Shown: piece after piece, positions 24,736 to 34,607 of the stretch
Layout of the letters: each line of letters begins with the position of its first letter
Numbering within the stretch: position 1 is the stretch's first letter
From: Flammula alnicola
Taxonomy: Eukaryota > Basidiomycota > Agaricomycetes > Agaricales > Strophariaceae
Direction of reading: 5' to 3'
Assembly: GCA_015499995.1 (NCBI GenBank)
Contig: JADNRV010000128.1
Coordinates: forward strand, 92,187-156,186
Length of the DNA stretch: 64,000 bases
Notes under the pieces: model-generated
What the model was told of the DNA's origin: nothing
Seen by the model: the letters and a program-made list of their open reading frames with translations, nothing else
The model's database searches: none
Program-made: the position numbers and the translations under genes

Positions 24736-27222
24736 ATGTCAAACCGTCTCTCGTCCTATGCGCCCTCGCTGGGACACCAAAGAAAACGAGCTCATCCCCA
24801 AGATATCTACACAAAGCCCACCTCGACATGGTCGCCCCGCTATGATGCGCATTCAGCCTTTTCCAGTTCACCCCCTCGCGCATCGTCGCCTCCCAGGACG
24901 CCTTATTCGACGAGACACGCCTATGGATACGCCCATATCAGGTCGAGTCCGGAAGTTTCTGCCGACCTCGCATTTCGCGGGGTAGGCGAGCATGTGGAAG
25001 ATCCGTCGTCGTCCTGGAGTCACCGGTATTCGACAGACCCACTTTTCAAACACTCGGCGTCCGCATACACCCGCGTTCCTTACAATTCAATATATTCGAC
25101 AAATCACGACTATCCGGCTCCGTCAGATTTCGACGTCTCTGAATTTTCGGAGGATGTGGAGCATGATATACCTGATTTGGACTCTGAGCCCACCAGTGAC
25201 AGTACGCCAGGTCAGAGTTCCAGTGTATTCTCCGATAGCGAGGAAGAGGAGGCCCGGGATGATGACAGCGACGCCTTCAGCTTTGGGGGCTACAATGGAA
25301 ATCGCACCACTTTTTTCCGTACATCCGCCGAACGTGGCCAGTGGAAGAGCAACCCGATGCCGTTCAGGCCCGCTACTTCCCTCCTCCAGAGTAGTAGGAA
25401 GTCCGTGCCCACCCTATCGCGGGTGAGCACGCCCACTCTAGCTGTGGCCAACCTCGCCCGTCCCATATCCGAGCCTGCACCTTCGACTTGCCCCGCCGAA
25501 CCCGATTTTATTACGAGTGAAAACCCCGATCTGCCTAGTCGTGCGAGGGAAGCGATCATCTCGAACTCCGACTCCGTTCCCATCAATCCTCCTCTACTGT
25601 CGGAGGAGGTAGAGTCGCCGCATACTCTACCTTCTCTAACTAGTGATCGCGAGAGTAGCCAGGAAGAGGATGAGCATGAAGTGCCATCATCACCTTTGCC
25701 TTCGTCCTCCCCGCCGATGTCGCCCATGAGCTTCTCGGTGTCAAGGATGTCGCGATCCGTGTCTCCCATCTCATTTGCGCGTGACTCGTCGAGCTTTAGG
25801 GGCTCGTCGCCGTTATCTGACGTTCCTGATGATGAACTCGAAACAGAGGATATGCGTGAATCGGATACAAATTCTAAAAATTCGGATGATGTGAGTTTGG
25901 CAATTATTTCATGCCGAATTCTGTTAAATCCTTATTCTTTAGGATTTAACAACAAATTCTGCATTAATTATTCCAACAGCTGAAATTGAACCCCTTCGAA
26001 CTTCCGAATCCGTGTCTCAAACTTCGAACCCCAGCATATCACACGAGACACTTGCGAGTGCTAATCAGCCAATTGATCCTTCTACTCCTTCCTTGTTGGT
26101 CAACCCGAGTCCATCTCTGCCTGGTGATACATCATCAGACGCCCCACCTGACCCGGCCATTTCTGAAGATGTCGTAATGGCCTCCAGCGAAATTGACTCT
26201 GCTCCTTCTGCCGCTAAACTATCTTCCTTTGAAGTGGCGACAGATTTGCCAAGTAAAGCCACGCCTCAGGACGAGGGTGTGCAGATGACCAGGTCTGCAA
26301 CGCTGAGGGATAAGAATGGTGTGGATCGATCTTCGCCCCAGGTGACAACAGCTGCAGCCATCAAAGAGAAGGGGAAGAGGAAGAAAGAACAGAGCTCTGA
26401 AGGTCCGACCAAGAAGAAGCGGAAGACGGCGACCAAGGATGACGTTGAACCGTCGTGTTCTTCCTCTATTTCGAATGCTTCGGCGAGCAAAAGGAGGATC
26501 GAGGAGGAAGAGAATGCGGAGAATGACTCTGCTTCGGAGCCTGCTGTTTCTGTTCCCAAGCCAAGGAGGAAGAAGCGGAACGACGGCGATGCTACTGCGA
26601 CGACTTCGTCCACCACGAAACGGGGTACCACCAAATCTCGCCGGTCCAAAGCGCGCGCTTCGTCTGTGTATCATGATTATTCGGATGAAGAGGCGGAGCA
26701 TACGAGTCTGGATCAGCCTCTAGATCCGGAAACGGCTGCTTTGCACGCTCAAGTTTGCGGGATGTTGATCGAGACGATGGCCATGTCGCGCGCGTCGTCG
26801 TTACCGGTGTCTTCGCTTTTTAGGCTGGTGATGCAGGACCAGCCGGCGTTGAAGGAGCAGAGGACCGAGCGGGAGTGGATTAAGCTTTTTGATCGCGTCC
26901 TGCATAGCGGCGAGGCGAGCAGGGGTAGCGGTGTGTTTGGGAAGGTTGAGAGCAGCGGCAAGGTTCGTTCTGTGCTTTACTTGCGTTTGTCATGCGGGTG
27001 TTGATGGTTGGTGTGTGTTTGTTTAATTAGGATGATGCGGATCGCCCGCTGGAGGCGCAGTGGTTTTATGTTCCGGAACTGGACGAGGACCAGGAGAGGG
27101 CGACATTGATCAAGGCCATGATGCCCCGTCCCGCCAAACGAAGCGAGACCAAGAAATACAAGCAGTATTATTGGCGTCCGCTTGATAAGATATCGAGATG
27201 GGATCCTGAAGATGAACTATAA
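24736..27222 (+). CDS. Large low-complexity nuclear protein with conserved-looking C-terminal domain
   Basis: Three exons, 24736-25890, 25943-26962 and 27031-27222, close in frame to 788 residues. The N-terminal two thirds are Ser/Pro/Glu/Asp-rich and probably disordered. Around residues 500-540 lies a strongly basic stretch (KEKGKRKKEQ, then TKKKRKTATK) fitting a nuclear localisation signal. A second Lys/Arg cluster (PKPRRKKRND) follows near residue 580. The C-terminal ~150 residues are ordered: QVCGMLIETMAMSRASSLPV, then a helix-rich part (LFRLVMQDQPALKEQRTERE), then EAQWFYVPELDEDQERA, ending with an aromatic-rich KKYKQYYWRPLDKISRWDP. I do not recognise a named family; the helix-helix-helix-strand order resembles a winged-helix fold, which is only a guess. 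The start is the first ATG (24736). Confidence 0.8.
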
Positions 27223-27967
27223 CGGCCCCAAGCTCTGCAGACCATCTGTTTATTTTTCTACTGTCACTTTTTCCTCTAAAATTATTATTGTTCTTTTCTT
27301 TGTTCCAGAGGTGCGGACTTTATTCAGACACTTGTAATCGTTTTACCGTTTCATTCCAACATCAATTTGTACCCCCATTTCATCGTCCTGTCGGTTGCCT
27401 TTGCATTAACTTCTCAATAGTTCTGTCCTAAACGAAGTAGCTCAAATGTAATCAATTCGTAGCTCATTTCTTTCGTTTCCTCAATTACTACATTAGGTTA
27501 TCTGCTTTGCCTTGATTAACGTGGACGCTCCAACCTCCAGGCTACGTGAACTTTGCCGAAGTTTCTTTTTTTATGCGTACAACATCCATTCACTTCATAT
27601 CTCTCGTGGTGATTCAATCGCAAGAGTCTCAAGTCATACGGCTTAGACAAGAGCATCTTTATTACAGTATATACGGCGACTGTCCTTGAATTTGAAATAT
27701 GTCCCAGCAGATCTCCGGGATCTCTTACTACTAAGTACATAGAGAGGCCTGGCGACCCACTCTGCGCGCGACCCTCTTCGTAGAAGTTCAATAATTAGCC
27801 ACCTGCCTATGTCGACCATAGACCCAACCATATATAATTTGTCTGTTTTTCCGAGTTTGTTTTCCTTCTACATCACAACAATCAGAAGTGTCTCCTTTCC
27901 CGCAGCATGAACATCGAAACATGATCACAAGTAAGCCACTTCTGAATCCCGAAAGCAACTATCAGCG
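27223..27967. other. Intergenic
   Basis: 3' UTR of the preceding gene and promoter of the dehydrogenase gene, with a T/C-rich tract near 27840-27900 just upstream of its start. No other gene recognised. Confidence 0.4.
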
Positions 27968-30900
27968 ATGAGCCACATTCCCGACGAAGAACTTTTCTCG
28001 CATTCAGACCGAGTCAAAGGCAAGGTCGTTGTCATCACCGGTTTGTGTATTTTATTGTTCAAGTCGCGTTGAGTGTCACATTCGGTCTGCGCAGGTGCTG
28101 CTAATGGCATCGGTAGAGAGACAGCGCTTCGTTTTGCCTCATACGGGTATGTTCTTCGTCTAGAAAATTTTCACCCCCACGTTCGCTCATTACATTTATT
28201 TGATTCATAGTGCCAAAGTGGTCATTGGTGACCTAGACATAGCAGGCGCGTCCAGCGTTGTAGCAGAGATCGAGAAAGCCGGAGGGTGCGTCTTGCTTCC
28301 CAGCCCCATCACCTTCTAGTTGAGGCTATTTGGCAACTTGCTCATAAACGTTAAACACTCATGGTCCCTGGTTTGTAGATCTGCAGCATGCATAAAATGC
28401 AATGTCACCAAGTTCGAAGAGCAAGTGGAAATATTTGAGCTGGCAATCAAGAAGTACGGTTCGGTGGACATCGTGGTATGTCTGCATTTCTCCTTTCTCG
28501 TACTCCAACTAATTTTATGGCAATCATTTGTTAGGTACCCAATGCCGGGGTGTTTGAAGCTGGTACATTCTGGGAGCTCGAGTTCAAGGATGGAAAACCA
28601 GTGAAGCCAACAATGGCGACCTTCGAAGTCAACCTGTTCGGAGTGCTTTACAGTGAGTCTTCCAAGATATGTCAGGGTGGAAAAAGAAAGCAACGAAGCA
28701 ATTCCCTCCTTCAGCTGCCCATCTGGCAGTGCACTATCTCCAAAAGAACAAACAAGAGGGCGATCTCAAGTCACTTGTTTTCATTGGTTCAGTAGGTGAG
28801 TACGACGATATCTTATTACTAGTAATAATTCTTGCTATTGCGTATGTCTGACGATTTTTTGCCCTCTCTTTCAGCGTCATGGATGGGCATACCCATGGGC
28901 GAAATGTACTCTGGGTCCAAATACGCCGTGCTCGGCGTCATGCGCGCTTTGCACCCCATTTTGGAGGTCAAAGGTATTAGAGTAGGCTGTATCCATCCCT
29001 TCTTCGCCGGTATGCATTCACAGTCTTCTATCACGCATCTAATTCAAAACATTCCTCGAATATCTGATAATCGCAGACACCGCCATCGTGCCTACTCCTG
29101 TAAAACTCTTCCTAGCCGGTATACCGTTGACCCCCGTTCCACGTGTGGCAGGACACATACCTTTGTTACAGTGTACCGTATAATATGGTACAGCGAACGT
29201 GTACACTGTGCCGTGTGATATGGGTTCAGCGAATTCGCTGAACCGGTGAATAATGTATTGTATATAATAGATAGTATACTATGTATATATAATATGATCT
29301 AGCAATACCTAATACATTAGTTACACATGGCCGATGGGCCCAATAAAAGTAAATCGGCAATGCCATTAGGTTTGAAATTAGATCGGCAGTGCCGATGCCT
29401 GCTAAATCGGGTTGGCATTTCATTAAATATGGCCGATTGGCATTGTCTAAAAGGTTGCGAGAGCCTCTCTGCATCCCAATAAAAAATTCCAGGTTTTATT
29501 GGTGGTCAATTGAATTATGTTGGGTTCATTTTGGTTGCTAATATTAATTTTATCAGACATGGTCCATTGCCAAATGTCTGGGACTGATGCCGATGCCGAT
29601 GCCGACTCACCAGGTCTCGGCACCCTGAGAAATTTAATATAGATCATATTTAGATTAATTTAATCAGACACAGTGCATTCCCAAACATCACTGACTGCTA
29701 GTGCCAGTGCCGACTCATGGGACATCCCCCAGCAGCCGATTCATTTTTTTCCAGGTTGTATTTATGTTTAATTGAATGACATTCTGGTCATTTGATTGCA
29801 AATGCGTCTAATATGAATTTAATCAGATGTGGTCCAATCCCCCGTGTCTCTAACTGGTGCCGATGCCGATGCCGACTCACAGAGAACCTCTCGGCACCCT
29901 GATATATTGTTTTCCAGCCTTTATTGTTATTCAATTGACTCACGTTCTGGCCATTTTAGTCATAAATGCATCTAATATTAATTTAATCAGACATGGTCCA
30001 TTCACGAGCATCTTTAACTGTTGCCGATGCCGATTCCGACCCACAGAGAACCTCTCGGCACCCTGATATATTTTTTCCAGCCTTTATTGTTGTTCAATTG
30101 ATTCATGTTCTGGTCATTTTGGTCGCAAATGCATCTAATACTAATTTAATCGGACGTGAACCATTCCCGAGCATCTCTAACTGGTGCCGATGCCAATGCC
30201 GACTCACAGAGAACCTCTCGGCACCCTGATATATTTTTGCCAGCCTTTATTGTCGTTCAATTGATTCACATTTTGGTCATTTTGGTCGTAAATGCATCTA
30301 ATCTGAATTTAATCAGACATGGTCCATTCACGAGCATCTTTAACTGGTGCCGATTCCAATGCCGACCCACCAGACACCTCTCGGCACTCCAATATATTTT
30401 TTCCAGCCTTTAATTGCTGTTCAATTGAATGTTATTCTGGTCATTTTAGTCACAAATGTATCTAATATTAATGTAATCGGACGTGAGCCATTCCCGAGCA
30501 TCTCTAACTGGTGCTGATGCCAATGCCGACTCACAGAGAACCTCTCGGCACTCTGATATATTTTTTCCAGCCTTTAATTGCTGTTCAATTGACTCACATT
30601 CTGGCTATTTTAGTCGCAAATGCATCTAATATTAATTTAATCAGACGTGAGCCATTCCCGAGCATCTCTAACTGGTGCCAATGCCGATGCCGACTCACAG
30701 AGAACCTCTCGGCACTCCCATATTTTTTTCCGGGACTTTATTGCTGTTCAATTGACTTACGTTCCGGCCATGTTAGTCACAAATGCATCTAATATTAATT
30801 TAATCAGACATGAGCCATTCCCGAGCATCTCTGACTGGTGCCAGTGCCGATGCCGACTCACCAGACACCTCTCGCCATCCCAATACATATTTTTGCAGGT

Positions 30901-33900
30901 GGTATCTATGTTCAATTGACTCACGTTCTGGCCATGTTAGTCGCAAATGCATCTAATATTAATTTAATCAGACGTGAGCCATTCCTGAGCATCTCTAACT
31001 GGTGCCGATGCCGATGCCGACTCACAGAGAACCTCTCAGCACTCCCATATTTTTTCTGGGACTTTATTGCTGTTCAATTGACTTACGTTCCGGCCATGTT
31101 AGTCGCAAATGCATCTAATATTAATTTAATTAGACGTGAGCCATTCCAGAACATCTCTGACTGGTGCCAGTGCCGATGCCGACTCACCAAACACCTCGCC
31201 ATCCCAATACATATTTTTGCAGGTGGTATCTATGTTCAATTGACTCACATTCTGGCCAATTTGGTCGTGAATCCATCTAATATAAATTTAATCAGATGTG
31301 ATCCATTTCCGAGTATCTCTGACTGGTGCCAATGCCAATGCCGACTCATAGAGAACCTTTCAGCACCCCATTAAATTTTGTCCAGGTTATATTTATGTTT
31401 AATTGAATCACATTATGGTCATTTTGGTCGAAAATGCATCTAATATTAATTTAATTGGACACAGTCTCCTCCTGCACTTGTCTGGCTGGTGCCGGTACTC
31501 GTTATTAGCTGTATATAACTGAATTGGAGATAATTAAAGGCCAATCAGGATTTTGTATAATAGCCTGACTGGCATTCAGTCGGACAGTATTTTATTAAAT
31601 ATGGCCAATTGGCAAATAATCACAGATTGCCTTAATATGAGTAGTAGAAATGATACAGAGAAAAAAAGTGGAGGAGTCCCAAAAATGCGAAATTGACTTA
31701 CTTTGACATGTCTGTTGGCTATCTGCAACTAATAAGTTAACTACGGCACACTTTCCAATGTTTATATCTGATATTATATCTCTGAAAAAAGCCATAAAGC
31801 TTAGTGGGGAGCAAAAGTTCCAAGATGAATTCAAGGCTTGCTATTGCAAGTCCTATCTATCAAGAAGGGTGTCATTTAGCTGATCATGTCTTGAAGTTCA
31901 TTGGCAGGTATACAAGATTTGCAAATGAAAAGGGTATGATTATCCATAATTATTATATGGGAAGCCTGAATCTCAGTTAAGACTATGAACTGATGACCTC
32001 CATCTCATGCTGAGGATGAGAGAGTGGTACTGTATAAGTCAAAATCAGTATAGGTATGTCAGAAAGACATGGAAATGGATCACATCTGGTGATTACATTA
32101 AGATTAGATGTATTTATCACCAAAATGACCAGAACATGATTCAATTGAATATCCATAAAGGCCAGAAAAAAAAATCAGGGTGCCGAGAGGTTCTCTGTGA
32201 GTCGGAATCGGCATCGGCACCAGTTAGAGATGCTCAGGAATGGCTCACGTCTGATTAAATTAATATTAGATGCATTTGCGACTAACATCGCCAGAACGTG
32301 AGTCAATTGAACATAGATACCACCTGCAAAAAATATGTATTGGGATGGCGAGAGGTGTCTGGTGAGTCGGCATCGGCACTGGCACCAGTCAGAGATGCTC
32401 AGGAATGGCTCACGTCTGATTAAATTAATATTAGATGCATTTGCGACTAACATGGCCAGAACGTGAGTCAATTGAACATAGATACCACCTGCAAAAATAT
32501 GTATTGGGATGGCGAGAGGTGTCTGGTGAGTCGGCATCGGCACTGGCACCAGTCAGAGATGCTTGGGAATGGCTCACGTCTGATTAAATTAATATTAGAT
32601 GCATTTGCGACTAACATGGCTGGAACGTAAGTCAATTGAACAGCAATAAAGTCCCAGAAAAAATATGGGAGTGCTGAGAGGTTCTCTGTGAGTCGGCATC
32701 GGCATCGGCACCAGTTAGAGATGCTCAGGAATGGCTCACGTCTGATTAAATTAATATTAGATGCATTTGCGACTAACATGGCCAGAACGTAAGTCAATTG
32801 AACAGCAATAAAGTCCCGGAAAAAAATATGGGAGTGCCGAGAGGTTCTCTGTGAGTCGGCATCAGCATCAGCACCAGTTAGAGATGCTCAGGAATGGCTC
32901 ACGTCCGATTAAATTAATATTAGATACATTTGTGACTAAAATAGCCAGAATGTGAGTCAATTGAACAGCAATTAAAGGCTGGAAAAAATATATCAGAGTG
33001 CCGAGAGGTTCTCTGTGAGTCGGCATCGGCATCGGCACCAGTTAGAGACACGGGGGATTGGACCACATCTGATTAAATTCATATTAGATGCATTTGCAAT
33101 TAATATTAGATACATTTTTGACTACAATGACCAGAATGTGATGACTGAATATAAATATAACTTGCATAAATGCTGATCGGCCTATGCTGACAGCCGATCA
33201 GCCATATGCCGGTCAGCCTATTCTACAAAATGCCGATCGGACACATGCCGATCAGTCTAATGCTGAATACCGATTGGACAAATGCTGATTGGCCTATTTT
33301 AATAAAATGCTGATCGGCCTATTTATTTATTGCCAATCACCCATATAATACATAGTACATGATTATAGTATTCACTGCCGATGTAATTTAGTGTCCACCG
33401 GCACTGCCGATTTAATTTTATCGGGCCCATTGCGCATTTACAAATATGTATTAGGTTGCTAGATCATATTATACAGTATAATGTATACTACCTATTAATA
33501 ATTGTATACACTACATTATTCACTGGTTCAGCGAATTCGCTGAATCCACATCACACGGCACACTGTATACGTTCGCTGTACCATATCATACGGTACACTG
33601 TAACATGCCTACCTGGGCAGGAGCCATCTTCTATGCTGCCACCGATCCGGACATGGCCACCAGCGGCTCGGCATATCTCCTCCTCGATGATGGCCCTGTG
33701 TTCCTGGTCCCCAAGGAAGAGTTCAAGGAGGGCGTGTACAAGATGATCGACGACAGGTCAAATGCAGTACGGGGGTACGCCATTTTATTTCCCATTTATA
33801 TGCGCGGGCTGCTGATTACGCTCTTGGGACATACAGAGCACTAAGTGGCGCGACGGCATGGTTCGCATTCTTGCGTGACGTCTGGCGCATCACTGGGAAA

Positions 33901-33996
33901 TCCGTTATTGGTGTTGGCTTGACCGCCGCACTGGCCAAGGTCGCTTGGGATCACAAGGATTCGATAGAACAGTACCTCCGCACACTCGTTCACTAA
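27968..33996 (+). CDS. Short-chain dehydrogenase/reductase with a 4.5-kb transposon-filled intron
   Basis: Ten exons: 27968-28040, 28095-28146, 28211-28285, 28379-28475, 28535-28652, 28715-28795, 28875-29009, 29077-29142, 33621-33774, 33837-33996. All phases close, giving 336 residues. Classical SDR motifs are visible: the NAD(P)-binding VITGAANGIGRE near residue 24, GDLDIAG, VPNAGVFEAG, the catalytic Ser in FIGSVASW and the YSGSK catalytic Tyr-x3-Lys. It resembles 15-hydroxyprostaglandin-dehydrogenase-like SDRs; the substrate is unknown. The C-terminus (RDVWRITGKSVIGVGL) may be amphipathic or membrane-associated. Intron 8 (29143-33620) has a normal acceptor but contains a 4,432-bp foldback element. 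Removing it leaves an ancestral intron of about 46 bp. The reading frame is intact, so the gene may still work if this intron is spliced. Confidence 0.88.
29485..31500 (+). repeat. Tandem array, ~163-bp unit, about 12 copies (plus orientation)
   Basis: The word GCCGATGCCGACTCAC or close variants recurs at about 29857, 30020, 30183, 30346, 30510, 30674, 30837, 31001, 31164 and 31327, a constant 163-164-bp step. Each unit also carries a TTCAATTGA block and an ATGCATCTAATATTAATTTAAT block. 163 is not divisible by 3, so the reading frame rotates between units and the many long open frames here are not genes. Confidence 0.9.
31501..32094. other. Unique core of the foldback element
   Basis: About 600 bp not shared with the arrays. 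A 52-codon plus-strand frame from 31825 (starting MNSRLAIASPIYQEG) and an overlapping minus-strand frame (31834-31595) are present. Neither matches a family I know. It may be a relic of captured or ancestral element sequence. Confidence 0.4.
32095..33165 (-). repeat. Tandem array, ~163-bp unit, about 6 copies (minus orientation)
   Basis: Reverse complements of the unit at 29485-31500, with GTGAGTCGGCATCGGCAT-type words at about 32198, 32362, 32527, 32690, 32853 and 33017. It can pair with the plus array to form a duplex of about 1 kb in single-stranded DNA or RNA. Confidence 0.9.
33166..33340. repeat. Short subterminal repeats, TGCCGATCGG-type
   Basis: Several copies of a ~25-bp unit around TGCCGATCGG or TGCTGATCGGCCTAT. 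A weaker counterpart of GCCGAT words lies near the left end (29327-29445). These may be protein-binding sites for mobilisation, as subterminal repeats are in other DNA transposons; that is inference. Confidence 0.6.
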
Positions 33997-34607
33997 TCGG
34001 CGATGGATTTACTGTGGGCATTTAAGGGTCTCTGCATAACACAAAACAGAAAAAACACATGAATATCGCGTCGGACCACATATAAATAGTACTGCAGCAC
34101 CGCAGCACCACAGCACTGATAGTGCAACCTACCTGCGACTGTTCTGCACCCGGATGAAGAGCCAGTTCACGGCAGCTCTGACGCCTGTCCTAGAAACGCA
34201 ACAGAGGGAAGGCACGGTCAGATGTCGGTTTCGGGTTGGAAATTGGAGCAATCACGAGGAACGGAACAGAATAAATAATAGGTAGAGCATGAAAATATAG
34301 TACATGACAGAAACCCAGAAAAGAATAACATACCCTTCGAGGGCAGACACACCCATGACATCCAAGCTTGCTAATTCGTCCTCCCAGTTTCTTACCATCA
34401 AACGAACCTTGTTTAGGTTTACATACTTTATCGGGGTTGGGTCACGGGAAGCTCTTGCCAAACAGACACAATTAGCCTCTCAAATTTCCGTTTGGCTTGC
34501 GCGATATTGAGCTCCTCAACGTTTGCCTCTTATTCTTTCGGCGTCTCCATCTACAGAAGGGTATTTAGTTTCTTGAGTGGATCGCCGTGTGCGTTAATAC
34601 GACCACC
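33997..34607. other. Intergenic
   Basis: Spacer between the dehydrogenase and the exonuclease gene. A TATAAATAG word at 34081-34089 is followed by a GCAGCACCGCAGCACCACAGCAC simple repeat. No gene recognised. Confidence 0.4.

Larger units (their letters stand above)
29169..33600. mobile_element. 4.4-kb foldback element with opposing arrays of a 163-bp repeat
   Basis: Flanked by TA on both sides (29167-29168, 33601-33602). Ends are long imperfect inverted repeats of about 200 bp starting CAGTGTACCGTAT, each holding a 22-23-bp palindrome centred on GCGAATTCGC (29223-29244 and 33525-33547). Inside are a plus array (about 29485-31500) and a minus array (about 32095-33165) of the same ~163-bp unit, separated by a unique ~600-bp core. 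No transposase gene is visible. The organisation is that of foldback (FB-like) elements, and the TA duplication suggests mobilisation by a Tc1/mariner-type or similar transposase. Confidence 0.88.

Noticed and set aside
25290..25769. 160-codon minus-strand frame
   Set aside because: Antisense to the low-complexity exon 1 of the nuclear protein; Ser codons read backwards give long open frames.
26219..26701. Arg-rich minus-strand frame
   Set aside because: Antisense to the Lys-rich region of the same nuclear protein.
29857..31374. Chain of open frames of 70-180 codons with repeated MPMPTH-type peptides
   Set aside because: They are produced by the 163-bp tandem repeat; 163 is not a multiple of 3, the frame rotates, and no start, splice pattern or family supports a protein.
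32175..32797. Minus-strand open frames with the same peptides
   Set aside because: Inverted copies of the same tandem repeat, not genes.
29485..33165. CRISPR-like regular array
   Set aside because: The whole 163-bp unit repeats without unique spacers, the organism is a eukaryote, and the array is inside a TIR-bounded element.
33605..33844. Independent small protein starting MPTWAG
   Set aside because: Its body is the ninth exon of the dehydrogenase; the apparent start lies in the intron just outside the foldback element.
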